DNA of 64,000 nt from Cherax quadricarinatus (GCF_038502225.1 NC_091369.1:12630502-12694501), one strand, 5' to 3'. Numbered from the stretch's first letter, positions 1 to 11,111 are shown. Translations and numbers: made by a program. The notes: generated by a model not told the origin, from the letters alone.

Positions 1-339
1 CTTCCTCTTCCTCCTGCTACTATTTTCAACACATTTCTCGTTCATTTTATAGCCAGGGTCACGGCTGGTACACTTCGTCACCCACCAACACTTGAAGTGA
101 GGGAGAGAAGGAAGGGAAGTAATGGAGGAAATATATCTGTGAGGGTATGCAGGAAGGAGAGTGGGAGGAAGGGATAATTAAGGAGTATGGAGGAAGGAGG
201 AGAGTGTGTGTGAGAGAGAGAGAGGGTGACTGAGTATCTTGGCAGGTATGAGGAGAGTGAGTGACCTAGTGTGTCTGGGACAGTGAGGGGAAATGTGTGA
301 GAGGAAGCGTGCGAGGAAGAGAGTGTGAATCAGGGAGGC

Positions 340-600
340 AGGGTGTGATAGAGGCGTGTGTAAGGGAGGGAGAGTGTAAGAGAGGCATGTGTAAGGGAGG
401 GAGGGTATGAGAGTGGCGTGTGTAAGGGAGGAAGAGTGTGAGAGAGGCGTGTGTAAGGAAGAGTATTAATAAGGGAGTGTGAGAGAGGCATGTTTAAGGG
501 AGGGAGAGTGTAAGAGAGGCTTGTATAAAGGAGGAAGAGTGTTAGTAAGGGAGTGTGTGAGAGATTCGTGTGTGAGGGAGGGAGGGAGAATATTGATGTA
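340..600. repeat. Degenerate 31-bp GA/GT-rich tandem repeat
   Basis: Imperfect units starting with GAGGCGTGTGTAAGGG recur at 351, 382 and 413 (spacing 31 bp) and then drift. The 340 bp before it are G/A-rich and hold nothing I recognise. No coding signal. Confidence 0.75.
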
Positions 601-783
601 GGAACAGATGGCTTGAGGACCCCACTAGTGCTTGGGTTACCCCGTGACGTCACAGCCATCCGTATTTCCCTTGTTTACCTTTTCGTAATCAGTGGCTCAT
701 TAAGTTGGATTTCTGGGAGGGTTGTGGAGCCATATGTGCCCGTACCTATAAATTGCTCAAAATCTATTCCAAAAGTGTATGTA

Positions 784-1345
784 TGTACATTAACATCTCC
801 ATACAAAGCAGGTGAAATCGCAGATCTAGAGAGTGTACAGAGATCCTTTACTGCACGTATAAGTTCTGTCAAGCACCTTAACTACTGGGAACGCTTGGAA
901 GCACTTGACTTGTACTCGTTGGAACGCAGGAGGGAGAGATATATCATAATCTACACTTGGAAAATCTTGGAAGGAATGGTCCCAAATCTGCACACAGAAA
1001 TCACTCCCTACGAAAGTAAAAGACTGGGCAGGCGATGCAAAATGCCGCCCCGCCATTGGTACACTAAGATAAAACACCATAAGTGTCCGGGGCCCAAAAC
1101 TGTTCAACAGCCTCCCATCAAGCATTAGGGGAATTGCCAATAAACCCCTGGCTGCCTTCAAGAGAGAGCTGGACAGATACCTAAAGTCAGTGCCGGATCA
1201 GCCGGGCTGTGGCTCGTACGTCGGACTGCGTGCGGCCAGCAGTAACAGCCTAGTTGATCAGGCCCTGATCCATCGGGAGGCCTGGTCATGGACCGGGCCG
1301 CGGGGGCGTTGATCCCCGGAATAACCTCCAGGTAACCTCCAGGTA
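784..1345 (+). mobile_element. LINE-A 3' fragment (5'-truncated)
   Basis: Seen: the reading frame encodes the C-terminal region found in the longer copy at 5.3-7.6 kb (GEIADLESVQRSFTAR, then LNYWERLEALDLYSLERRRE). It then breaks near 1045, where a short deletion shifts the frame, and continues to the GGGGCGTTGA stop and the ACCTCCAGGTA tail. The piece is 5'-truncated within the part after the RT domain. Known: 5' truncation is typical of target-primed reverse transcription. Inferred: dead copy. Confidence 0.9.
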
Positions 1346-1561
1346 TATGTAAGTATGGATTGTTATACTTTTTTAACTGAGGAGGGGATTAAAAAGATTT
1401 AGTTTTACACTAAGATAAACTTAAAGAGCTCTCCTACAGCATATCAGCAACAGCATCGTTTCGTGGCGTCTGATGTGGCCAAAACTGGTTAACAACCAAA
1501 CCATCAAAGTAGTCACCAAATTTTCCTCTTCAAACACTTGGTGCAGAAACACAAGAAAGAA

Positions 1562-1723
1562 CTAGACACAGGTGTAACATCTGGGTATCTGTATTCTGAA
1601 GACGTTTTGTCAACCAGTGGCTTTATCAATACAATACAGGAGACTGGAGAGGTCTTGATAAAGCCACTGGTTGGCGAGAAACGTCTGCAGAATAAAGATA
1701 CCCAGATGCTAAACATGTGTCTA
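1562..1723. repeat. P1 inverted pair (arms about 68 bp)
   Basis: Left arm 1562-1629 and right arm 1655-1723 are near-complementary around a 25-nt centre. Each arm carries the stem-loop GCCACTGGTTGGC next to a GA(GA)AACGTC block, an AATAAAGATACCCAG-type segment and a terminal GTGTCTA. The left arm is the same sequence on the opposite strand. It is a foldback arrangement of the P1 family; no open reading frame lies inside. Confidence 0.8.
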
Positions 1724-1844
1724 ATTCATCATCTTGTCGGTATTATATACCCTTGATATACACAAGAAATAACCTTCGACAAGCGCAGGAGTATACATAA
1801 TATCATGTTGTGGATGCGACAAGAGGTATTTTGGAGAAACTGCT

Positions 1845-2074
1845 ATCTGGAGTCTACCTGGAGGGCATTCAGGGAATCAACGCCCCCGAGGCCCGGTCCA
1901 TGACCAGGTCTCCTGGTGGATCATAGTCTGATCAACGAGGCTGTTACTGCTGGCCGCACGTAGTCCAACGTACGAACCACAGCCCGGCTGATCTGGCACT
2001 GTTCAGCTTCCTCTTCAAGGCAACCAGGGGTCTATTGGTAATTCCCCTTATGGCTGGTGGGAGGCTCTTGAACA
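1845..2074 (-). mobile_element. LINE-A 3' fragment
   Basis: On the minus strand the sequence reads through the conserved C-terminal coding end, the CGTTGA stop and the tail. The tail appears here as CTACCTGGAGGG at the low-coordinate end. About 230 bp remain, and it is diverged from the 784-1345 copy. Confidence 0.85.
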
Positions 2075-2087
2075 TTTGCAACATTTA

Positions 2088-2250
2088 GGTATCTTTATCT
2101 GCATTAAACTGAAGAAGCCAGTGGCTTCTTCAGTTCACTGCAGAGAAAGGTGGAACATGAGGAGGAATTTGAGGTAATCAGTCCCTCAGGGTGGAGTCGA
2201 TGTGTTCAGTCCATCACTTTTATCAAGACTGTTGGACTCAATACAAGTGT
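2088..2250 (-). repeat. P1 arm with a 14-bp perfect hairpin
   Basis: The 14-bp arms AACTGAAGAAGCCA (2107-2120) and its complement (2122-2135) face each other with one base between. The P1 body follows, recognisable from GAGGTAATCAGTCCCTCAG and GTGTTCAGTCCATCAC. It looks like two P1 arms collapsed onto each other. Confidence 0.65.
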
Positions 2251-2387
2251 CTCATTTATCTCCATTCTTATGCTCTTATTTATCTGTCCAACATATTTTC
2301 TGCAATTTGAGGTACCTCCTGCCTCACCTCACTTTTGATTCAGGTTACCTGCACTGTCTACTATAACCTATTTTAGCTTTGTATTAG

Positions 2388-2455
2388 GACTGAAGAAGCC
2401 AATCGTGGCGAAATGTTTCCTTTAATAAATGTCCTGAACTGTACACAAGTGTAAT
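2388..2455 (+). repeat. P1 stem-loop unit
   Basis: CTGAAGA at 2390-2396 is followed by a GCCA/TGGC stem with an ATCG loop, then GAAATGTTTCC, an AATAAA and a GTACACAAGTGT end. It has the same layout as the copies near 20.1 and 63.5 kb. Confidence 0.75.
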
Positions 2456-2483
2456 TTTCCACAGTACATAAGTGGGTGTGAGT

Positions 2484-2543
2484 TAGACCTGCCTAGCATG
2501 AGCCAGTAGGCCTCCTACAGTGCTCGTCTTTTCTTATGTTCTT
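2484..2543 (+). repeat. LINE-D 3' tail
   Basis: AGACCTGCCTAGCATGAGCC...TTCTTATGTTCTT matches the ends at 19.4, 62.6 and 62.9 kb. It is the 3' end of a LINE whose coding end is visible at 62.7-62.9 kb. Confidence 0.65.
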
Positions 2544-2681
2544 CTCACATGTGATCTCCCTCACTCTGCATTCCCCTTGCCCCTCCCCTGAGGTCAGAAC
2601 AAATCTCTCCCTCAGTGCCATTACTCGTGAAGGTCACACCGGAGGTCAGGTCAAAGGGCCAGGCTGCGAGAAAAGTATGTG

Positions 2682-4740
2682 AAGCAGCCGGGGTGTGGAG
2701 GCACCCAGAGTGAAGAGGCAGCCAGGGTGTGGAGGCACCCAGAGTGAAGAGGCAGCCAGGGTGTGGAGGCACCCAGAGTGAAGAGGCAGCCAGGGTGTGG
2801 AGGCACCCAGAGTGAAGAGGCAGCCAGGGTGTGGAGGCACCCAGAGTGAAGAGGCAGCCAGGGTGTGGAGGCACCCAGAGTGAAGAGGCAGCCAGGGTGT
2901 GGAGGCATCCAAAGTGAAGAGGCAGCCAGGGTGTGGGGGCATCCAGAGTGAAGAGGCAGCCAGGGTGTGGAGGCATCCAGAGTGAAGAGGCAGCCAGGGT
3001 GTGGAGGCATCCAGAGTGAAGAGGCAGCCAGGGTATGGAGGCATCCAGAGTGGAAAGGCATCCAGGGTGTGGAGGCATCCAGGGTGAAGAGGCAGCCAGG
3101 GTGTGGAGGCATCCAGAGTGAAGATGCAGCCAGGGTGTCGAGGCATCCAGAGTGAAGAGGCAGCCATGGTGTCGAGGCATCCGGAGTGAAGAGGCAGCTA
3201 GGGTGTGGAGGCATTCAGAGTGGAGAGACAGCCAGGGTGTGGAGGCATCCAGAGTGAAGAGGCAGCCAGGGTGTGGAGGCACCCAGAGTGAAGAGGCAGC
3301 CAGGGTGTGGAGGCATCCAGAGTGAAGAGGCAGCCAGGGTGTGGAGGCATCCAGAGTGAAGAGGCAGCCAGGGTGTGGAGGCATCCAGAGTGGAAAGGCA
3401 GCCAGGGTGTGGAGGCATCCAGAGTGAAGAGGCAGCCAGGGTGTGGAGGCATCCAGAGTGAAGAGGCAGCCAGGGTGTGGAGGCATCCAGAGTGAAGAGG
3501 CAGCCAGGGTGTGGAGGCATCCAGAGTGAAGAGGCAGCCAGGGTGTGGAGGCATCCAGAGTGAAGAGGCAGCCAGGGTGTGGAGGCATCCAGAGTGGAAA
3601 GGCAGCCAGGGTGTGGAGGCATCCAGAGTGAAGAGGCAGCCAGGGTGTGGAGGCATCCAGAGTGAAGAGGCAGCCAGGGTGTGGAGGCATCCAGAGTGGA
3701 AAGGCAGCCAGGGTGTGGAGGCATCCAGGGTGAAGAGGCAGCCAGGGTGTGGAGGCACCCAGAGTGAAGAGGCAGCCAGGGTGTGGAGGCATCCAGAGTG
3801 AAGAGGCAGCCATGGTGTGGAGGCATCCGGAGTGAAGAGGCAGCTAGGGTGTGGAGGCATTCAGAGTGGAGAGACAGCCAGGGTGTGGAGGCATCCAGAG
3901 TGAAGAGGCAGCCAGGGTGTGGAGGCATCCAGAGTGAAGAGGCAGCCAGGGTGTGGAGGCAGCCAGGGTGTGGAGGCATCCAGAGTGAAGAGGCAGCCAG
4001 GGTGTGGAGGCATCCAGAGTGGAAAGGCAGCCAGGGTGTGGAGGCATCCAGAGTGAAGAGGCAGCCAGGGTGTGGAGGCATCCAGAGTGAAGAGGCAGCC
4101 AGGGTGTGGAGGCATCCAGAGTGAAGAGGCAGCCAGGGTGTGGAGGCATCCAGAGTGGAAAGGCAGCCAGGGTGTGGAGGCACCCAGGGTGAAGAGGCAG
4201 CCAGGGTGTGGAGGCATCCAGAGTGAAGAGGCAGCCAGGGTGTGGAGGCATCCAGAGTGAAGAGGCAGCCATGGTGTGGAGGCATCCAGAGTGAAGAGGC
4301 AGCCAGGGTGTGGAGGCATCCAGAGTGAAGAGGCAGCCAGGGTGTGGAGGCATCCAGAGTGGAAAGGCAGCCAGGGTGTGGAGGCATCCAGAGTGAAGAG
4401 GCAGCCAGGGTGTGGAGGCATCCAGAGTGAAGAGGCAGCCAGGGTGTGGAGGCAGCCAGGGTGTGGAGGCATCCAGAGTGAAGAGGCAGCCAGGGTGTGG
4501 AGGCATTCAGAGTGGAAAGGCAGCCAGGGTGTGGAGGCATCCAGGGTGAAGAGGCAGCCAGGGTGTGGAGGCATCCAGAGTGAAGAGGCAGCCAGGGTGT
4601 AGAGGTATCCAGAGTGAAGAGGCAGCCAGGGTGTGGAGGCATCCAGAGTGGAGAGGCAGCCAGGGTGTGGAGGCATCCAGAGTGGAGAGGCAGCCAGGGT
4701 GTGGAGGCATCCAGAGTGGAGAGGCAGCCAGGGTGTGGGC
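2682..4740. repeat. 34-bp minisatellite, about 60 copies
   Basis: The unit is GAGGCAGCCAGGGTGTGG followed by AGGCATCCAGAGTGAA, 34 bp in all. Variants carry CACCC for CATCC or GGAAAG for GAAGAG. Two shortened units near 3955 and 4450 repeat the GAGGCAGCCAGGGTGTG core. Because 34 is not a multiple of three and the unit holds no stop on the minus strand in any frame, it yields several overlapping open frames of up to 475 codons. These are artefacts, not genes. Confidence 0.97.
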
Positions 4741-4752
4741 GATGCAGCCAGG

Positions 4753-4946
4753 GGCTGCCTTCAAGAGAGAGCTGGACAGATACCTAAAGTCAGTGCCGGA
4801 TCAGCCGGGCTGTGGCTCGTACGTTGGACTGCGTGCGGCCAGCAGTAACAGCCTAGTTGATCAGGTCCTGATCCATCGGGAGGCCTGGTCATGGACCGGG
4901 CCGCGGGGGCGTTGATCCCCGGAATAACCTCCAGGTAACCTCCAGG
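4753..4946 (+). mobile_element. LINE-A 3' fragment between two satellites
   Basis: Begins at GGCTGCCTTCAAGAGAGAG directly after the 34-bp array and runs through the stop codon to the ACCTCCAGG tail. The tail fuses to GTGTGGACGACG of the next satellite. Both junctions fall at CCAGG/GGCT microhomology, and the adjoining arrays share a GCAGCCAGGGTGT core. Confidence 0.9.
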
Positions 4947-5272
4947 GTGTGGACGACGTAGCCAGAGTGTAGTCGACACAGCCAGGGTGTGGACGACGCA
5001 ACCAGGGTGTAGTCGACACAGCCAGGGTGTAGTCGACATAGCCAGGGTGTGGACGACGCAGCCAGGGAGTGGACGACGCAACGAAGATGTGGTCGACGCA
5101 GCCAGGGTGTAGTCGACGCAACGAAGATGTGGTCGACGCAGTCAGGGTGTAGTCGACGCAACGAAGATGTGGTCGACGCAGCCAGGGTGTAGTCGACGCA
5201 ACGAAGATGTGGTCGACGCAGTCAGGGTGTGGACGACGCAACGAAGATGTGGTCGACGCAGCCAGGGTGTAG
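4947..5272. repeat. 20/40-bp satellite, left block
   Basis: Alternating 20-mers: GTCGACGCAGCCAGGGTGTA and GTCGACGCAACGAAGATGTG. Together they form the 40-bp unit also seen at 7586-8377. The first 130 bp use mostly the first 20-mer. Each unit carries GTCGAC (a SalI-type palindrome). Confidence 0.95.
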
Positions 5273-7585
5273 TTACCTGGTTACCTGGAAGTTATTCCGG
5301 GGATCAACGTCCCCGCGGCCCGGTCCATGACCAGGCCTCCCGATGGATCAGGGCCTGATCAACTAGGCTGTTACTGCTGGCCGCACGCAGTCCAACGTAC
5401 GAGCCACAGCCCGGCTGATCCGGCACTGACTTTAGGTATCTGGCCTCCCGATGGATCAGGGTCTGATCAACTAGGCTGTTACTGCTGGCCGCACGCAGTC
5501 CAACGTACGAGCCACAGCCCGGCTGATCCGGCACTGACTTTAGGTATCTGTCCAGCTCTCTCTTAAAGGCAGCCAGGGGTTTATTGGCAATTCCCCTAAT
5601 GCTTGATGGGAGGCTGTTGAACAGTCTTGGGCCCCGGACACTTATGGTGTTTTCCCATAGTGTACCAATGGCGCCCCTACTTTTAATTTGGGGCATTTTG
5701 CATCGCCTGCCCAGTCTTTTACTTTCGTAGGGAGTGATTTCTGTGTGCAGATTTGGGACCATTCCTTCCAGGATTTTCCAAGTGTAGATTATGATATATC
5801 TCTCCCTCCTCCGTTCCAACGAGTACAAGTCAAGTGCTTCCAAGCGTTCCCAGTAGTTAAGGTGCTTGACAGAACTTGTACGTGCAGTAAAGGATCTCTG
5901 TACACTCTCTAGATCTGCAATTTCACCTGCTTTGAATGGAGATGTTAATGTACAGCAGTATTCCAGCCTAGAGAGAACAAGTGATTTGAAAAGGATCATC
6001 ATTGGCTTGGCATCTCTCGTTTTGAGCGTTCTCATTATCGATCCTATCATTTTCTTTGCAGGTGCGATCGTGGCACTGTTGTGATCCTTGAAAGTGAGAT
6101 CCTCAGACACTACTACTCCCAGTTCCCTTACATTATTTTTCCGCTCTATTGTATGGCCAGAGTCTGTAGTATACTCTGTTCTAGTTATTATCTCCTGCAG
6201 TTTTCCATAACGGAGTAGTTGGAATTTGTCCTCTTTGAACATCATATTGTTTACCGTTGCCCATTGGAAAACTTTGTTTATATCTTCTTGGAGGTTAACC
6301 GCGTCCTCAGCAGATGACAGCTTCATGCAGATCCTAGTATCATCCGCAAAGGATGATACGGTGCTGTGATGTATATCTCTGTCTATGTCTGATATGAGGA
6401 TGAGGAATAAGATGGGGGCGAGTACTGTGCCTTGTGGAACAGAGCTCTTCACTATGGCAGCCTTCGATTTAACTCTGTTGACCACTACTCTTTGTGTTCG
6501 ATTTGTTAGGAAGTTGAAGATCCATCTCCCCACTTTCCCAGTTATTCCTTTAGCACGTATTTTATGGGCTATTACGCCATAATCGCATTTGTCAAATGCT
6601 TTTGCAAAGTCTGTGTATATTGCATCTGCATTCTGATTTTCTTCCAGTGCATCCAAGGCCATATCATAGTGATCCAGTAGTTCTGAAAGGCAGGAGCGAC
6701 CAGCCCTGAACCCATGTTGCCCTGGATTGTGCAGATTTTGGGAATCCAGGTGATTTGCAATCCTGCTTCATAGAACTCTTTCAAAGATTTTTATGATATG
6801 GGACGTCAGAGCTATTGGTCTATAGTTCTTAGCTAATGCTTTGCTGCCACCTTTATGGAGTGGGGCTATATCCGTTGTTTTAAGTGACTGTGGAACTTCA
6901 CCCATGTCCAAGCCCCTCCTCCATAGTGTACTTAGGGTATGCAAGAGGGGTTTCTTGCAGTTCTTAATGAAAACAGAGTTCCACGAGTCTGGGCCCGGGG
7001 CTGAGTGCATGGGCATGTTGTCAATGGCTTTTTCAAAATCTATTGGAGTTAGAGTAATGTCGGAAATCTGGCATACATTTATAGAGTTTTTGAGGCTCAT
7101 TCATGAAGAAATCATTTGGGTCGTCGATCCTCAGACTGATTAGTGGTTCACTAAACACAGAGTCGTACTGGGATTTCAATATTTCACTCATTTCCTTGTT
7201 GTCATCTGTGTAAGTCCCATCCTGTCTGAGTAAGGGCCCGATACTAGATGTGGCATTTGCCTTGTTTTTGGCATATGAAAAGAAATATTTTGAATTTCTT
7301 TCAATTTCACTAATAGCTTTAAGCTTCTCCTCTCTCTCCTGGTTCCTGTAAGAGTCATTTAACTGAAGTTCGATAGTTTCCACTTCCCTGGTCAGCGCCT
7401 CCTTTTGTGTATCAGATATTCTAGCACTCCTGAGGAGCTCAGTGACTCTTCGTCGTCTTCTGTTGAGGGAGCGTCTTTCTCTCTCCAGTTTACTCCTGCT
7501 CTTCTTCTTTCTTAGGGGAATATGCCTAGAACATGCTTCGGCTGCCAGGAAGTTGATCCTTTCAAGGCACTGGCTTGGATCCATA
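5273..7585 (-). mobile_element. LINE-A, longest copy (5'-truncated non-LTR retrotransposon)
   Basis: A 2.3-kb insertion interrupts the 20/40-bp satellite. The left satellite stops at GGTGTAG and the right block resumes at TCGACGAACG, so the unit is continued with no obvious target duplication. The element's 3' end (low coordinates) shows the TTACCTGGTTACCTGG form of the tail, and its 5' end is cut inside the endonuclease-RT linker. Known: Jockey/CR1-type LINEs integrate by target-primed reverse transcription. Inferred: the insertion is younger than the array. Confidence 0.93.
5304..7584 (-). pseudogene. LINE-A reverse transcriptase ORF, broken
   Basis: This is a reverse transcriptase of the non-LTR type, which would copy element RNA at a nicked chromosomal target. 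Read on the minus strand, 7584-7110 encodes a basic linker (KKKSRSKLERERRSLNRRRR) and the start of the RT region. A one-base frameshift follows near 7100. Then comes the APGPDSW and KNYRPIALTSH part of RT, and one in-frame TGA near 6768 where an arginine codon is likely ancestral. The final 452 codons hold YTDFAKAFD (residues 16-24), SVPQGTVLAP (74-83) and the catalytic FADD (105-108). The C-terminus contains a 36-residue in-frame tandem duplication ending in HREAWSWTGPRGR. No RNase H domain is visible and the endonuclease is missing. It is closest in style to Jockey/CR1 RTs; the exact clade is not resolved. Confidence 0.9.
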
Positions 7586-8377
7586 TCGACGAACGAGGAT
7601 GTGGTCGACGCAGCCAGGGTGTAGTCGACACAACGAAGATGTGGTCGACGCAGTCAGGGTGTAGTCGACGCAACGAAGTTTGTGGTCAACGCAGCCAGGG
7701 CGTAGTCGACTCAACGAAGATGTGGTCGACGCAGCCAGGGTGTAGTCGACGCAACGAAGATGTGGTCGACGCAGCCAGGGTGTAGTCGACGCAACGAAGA
7801 TGTGGTCGACGCAGCCAGGGTGTAGTCGACGCAACGAAGATGTGGTCAACGCAGCTGGGCGTAGTCGACTCAACGAAGATGTGGTCGACGCAGCCAGGGT
7901 GTAGTCGACTCAACGAAGATGTGGTCGACGCAGCCAGGGTGTAGTCGACGCAACGAAGATGTGGTCAACGCAGCTAGGGCGTAGTCGACTCAACGAAGAT
8001 GTGGTCGACGCAGCCAGGGTGTAGTCGACGCAACGAAGATGTGGTCGACGCAGCCAGGGTGTAGTCGACGCAACGAAGATGTGGTCGACGCAGCCAGGGT
8101 GTAGTCGACGCAACGAAGATGTGATCAACGCAGCCAGGGTGTAGTCGACGCAACGAAGATGTGGTCGATGCAGCCAGGGTGTAGTCGACGCAACGAAGAT
8201 GTGGTCGACGCAGCCAGGGTGTAGTCGACGCAACGAAGATGTGGTCGACGCAGCCAGGGTGTAGTCGACGCAACGAAGATGTGGTCGACGCAGCCAGGGT
8301 GTAGTCGACGCAACGAAGATGTCGACGCAGCCAGGGTGTAGTCGACGCAACGAAGATGTGGTCGACGCAGTCAGGGT
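7586..8377. repeat. 20/40-bp satellite, right block, about 19 units
   Basis: Regular 40-bp units made of a CAGCCAGGGTGTAGTCGACG half and a CAACGAAGATGTGGTCGACG half. It continues the array left of the LINE-A insertion. Open frames here on the minus strand are repeat artefacts. Confidence 0.96.
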
Positions 8378-8439
8378 GTGTAAATAAAGGGGAAAAGTTC
8401 CATTTTAAGAGTTGTAACTTGTATGGGTATTCACCCCAG

Positions 8440-8680
8440 AGCTGTAGAGCTTCATGAAATCTTATTTTACTTTATAGAGCTTGATCAAGTCACATTTTAC
8501 TATATGTAGAGCTTTATCAGGTCATATTTTACCGTATAGAGCTTGACCAAGTCGTGTTTTGCTCTCTGTGTAGAGTCTTACCAAGTCATGTTGCGCTCTG
8601 CGTAGAGCTTAAGCAAGTCTTGGTTGCGTGGAGCTTCATGAAGGTACGCTTCATTCTGTGCAGAGCTTTATTAAGTCGTT
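8440..8680. repeat. Degenerate 40-bp-class tandem repeat
   Basis: Repeated TAGAGCTT(C/G)ATCAAGTC blocks spaced roughly 38-45 bp, with T-rich spacers. It is much more diverged than neighbouring arrays. 8742-8935, after the LINE-A scrap, is unique sequence with no gene seen. Confidence 0.7.
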
Positions 8681-8684
8681 GACA

Positions 8685-8741
8685 TACCTGGAGGGGGTTT
8701 CAGGGGTCAATTCCCCCGCGGCCCGATCCGTGACCAGGCTT
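8685..8741 (-). mobile_element. LINE-A 3' scrap
   Basis: TACCTGGAGGGGGTTTCAGG and CCCCCGCGGCCCG match the minus-strand 3' end of LINE-A. Only about 57 bp remain. Confidence 0.75.
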
Positions 8742-8935
8742 TACATAGAGCTTTTCCTTGTGGCACTCTTACGTCAAGGTTAGAGGTCAAGTGCGGCACC
8801 ATTGAGGTCAGGAATGGACCCACTTGAGGTCAAGGATCACAGGTGTCACATTTGGAGGGTCACGAACGACGCGGATGACACTTCAGTTAGTCATGATAAC
8901 GTACGGCGCTGGTGAGTCGTGTGAAGCGATCACTA

Positions 8936-9705
8936 CTGACATGACACTGGATTTACAACTGACATAAAACTGGATTTACAACTGACATAAAACTGGATTT
9001 ACAACCGACATAAAACTGGATTTACAACTGACATAAATTGGATTTACAACTGACATAAATTGGATTTACAACTGACATAAATTGGATTTACAACTGACAT
9101 AAAACTGGATTTACAACTCACACGACACTGGATTTACAACTAACACAACACTGTATTTACAACTCACACAACACTGGATTTACAACTAACACAACATTGT
9201 ATTTACAACTCACACAACACTGGATTTACAACTTACACGACACTGGATTTACAACTCACACGACAATGGATTTACAACTCACACGACACTGGATTTACAA
9301 CTCACACGACACTGGATTTACAACTCACACGACACTGGATTTACAACTCACACGACAATGGATTTACAACTCACACGACAATGGATTTACAACTACCACA
9401 ACACTTGATTTACAACTAACACAACACTGGATTTACAACTGACATGACACTTGATTTACAACTGACATGACACTTGATTTACAGCTGACATGACACTTGA
9501 TTTACAAACTGACATGACACTTGATTTACAACTGACATGACACTTGATTTACAACTGACATGACACTTGATTTACAACTGACATGACACTTGATTTACAA
9601 CTGACATGATACTTGATTTACAACTGACATGACACTTGATTTACAACTGCTGACATGACGCTAGTTTTACAAATAAAGTGAAAACTTATTTACAGCTGAC
9701 ATGAA
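8936..9705. repeat. 23-25-bp minisatellite
   Basis: The unit ACTGGATTTACAACTGACAT changes in blocks: ATAAA variants first, then CACACGACA variants, then ATGACACTTG variants. About 32 copies are present. Confidence 0.93.
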
Positions 9706-9769
9706 ACCGGATTTCTTCAGATTTTTAATCTGTTGATAGATAATATTAGGAATATAATGTAACTTACTA

Positions 9770-10632
9770 AGCTATAAAGTACTATAATGTAGATAATAAT
9801 ATAACTTAATAATAATGTAACTTACTGTAATATAACTTAATAATAATGTAACTTACTGTAATATAACTTAATAATAATGTAACTTACTGTAATATAACTT
9901 AATAATAATGTAACTTACTGTAATATAACTTAATAATAATGTAACTTACTGTAATATAACTTAATAATAATGTAACTTACTGTAATGTAACTTAATAATA
10001 ATGTAACTTACTGTAATATAACTTAATAATAATGTAACTTACTGTAATGTAACTTAATAATAATGTAACTTACTGTAATATAACTTAATAATAATGTAAC
10101 TTACTGTCATATAACTTAATAATAATGTAACTTACTGTAATGTAACTTAATAATAATGTAACTTACTGTAATGTAACTTAATAATAATGTAACTTACTGT
10201 AATATAACTTAATAATAATGTAACTTACTGTAATGTAACTTAATAATAATGTGACTTACTGTAATGTAACTTAATAATAATGTAACTTACTGTAATGTAA
10301 CTTAATAATAATGTAACTTACTGTAATATAACTTAATAATAATGTAACTTACTGTAATGTAACTTAATAATAATGTAACTTACTGTAATATAACTTAATA
10401 ATAATGTAACTTACTGTAATGTAACTTAATAATAATGTAACTTACTGTAATATAACTTAATAATAATGTAACTTACTGTAATGTAACTTAATAATAATGT
10501 AACTTACTGTAATATAACTTAATAATAATGTAACTTACTGTAATATAACTTAATAATAATGTAACTTACTGTAATGTAACTTAATAATAATGTAACTTAC
10601 TGTAATGTAACTTAATAATAATGTAACTTAAT
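9770..10632. repeat. 31-bp AT-rich minisatellite, about 28 copies
   Basis: The unit is TAATATAACTTAATAATAAT plus GTAACTTACTG. It is very homogeneous, and the main variant is TAATGTAA for TAATATAA. The homogeneity suggests recent expansion. Confidence 0.96.
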
Positions 10633-10649
10633 TATTGCCCTCTCATCTT

Positions 10650-10740
10650 GAAGAATAAGACACAAATGTGTAACACTTAAGAATCTTTATCAACGAAACT
10701 TTTCGCCTGCGCAGCAGGCTTCTTCAGTCGAATGCAGGTG
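10650..10740 (-). repeat. P1 stem-loop unit
   Basis: On the minus strand: CTGAAGA, stem GCCTGC/GCAGGC with a TGC loop, then GAAAAGTTTCG, a GATAAAGATT segment and an ACACATTTGTGTCT end. The fifth stem pair is G-C where the 63.5-kb copy has A-T. Confidence 0.75.
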
Positions 10741-10919
10741 AGTATAACACTAGAGACAGTAGACAAGGTAACTTTGACGCCACCTCCAGCTGGTACGCCT
10801 CACTTTTGCTTTAGACTGAAGGACTGACCACCTCCAGGTAGTACTGAAAATGTATTGAGAATTTTTGTTAGTGGGTTTGGGTGTGAGAAAGACCTGAGGG
10901 ACTGACCAACTCCTATCAA

Positions 10920-11043
10920 AGCAGGGGGTCACCACCCCCGTTCCCAGTCCTAGATCAGGCCTCCTGTTTTCTGGCTAGATCGATCAAGCTGTTAGTGCTT
11001 GCCGCTTGTAGTTCAATATATGCACCACAGCCTGGCTAATCAG
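10920..11043 (-). mobile_element. Old LINE-A 3' fragment
   Basis: A diverged match to the LINE-A end: CACCCCCGTTCCCAGTCCTA, GATCAAGCTGTTAGTGCTTG and CACCACAGCCTGGCTAATC. The order of motifs is right but the identity is low. Confidence 0.55.
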
Positions 11044-11049
11044 AGCGTC

Positions 11050-11110
11050 ATGTGGTTTTCGCTCACCATGAGGCGGGCCAAAACAACATGGGTTCGAATC
11101 CTTGGCTAGG
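11050..11110 (+). repeat. tRNA-like SINE head
   Basis: GCGTCATGTGGTTTTCGCTC...GGGTTCGAATCCTTGGC contains a perfect pol III B-box (GGTTCGAATCC, 11091-11101). It matches the piece at 58.98-59.07 kb. It is not a complete cloverleaf, so I do not call a tRNA gene. Confidence 0.55.
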
Positions 11111-11111
11111 A

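Noticed and set aside
2545..4764. Long minus-strand open frames of up to 475 codons
   Set aside because: They are readings of a stop-free 34-bp tandem repeat in three frames; no domain, no conserved start, identical logic in every frame.
2682..8377. CRISPR-like array
   Set aside because: Units are directly adjacent with no unique spacers, and the sequence context is a eukaryotic repeat landscape.
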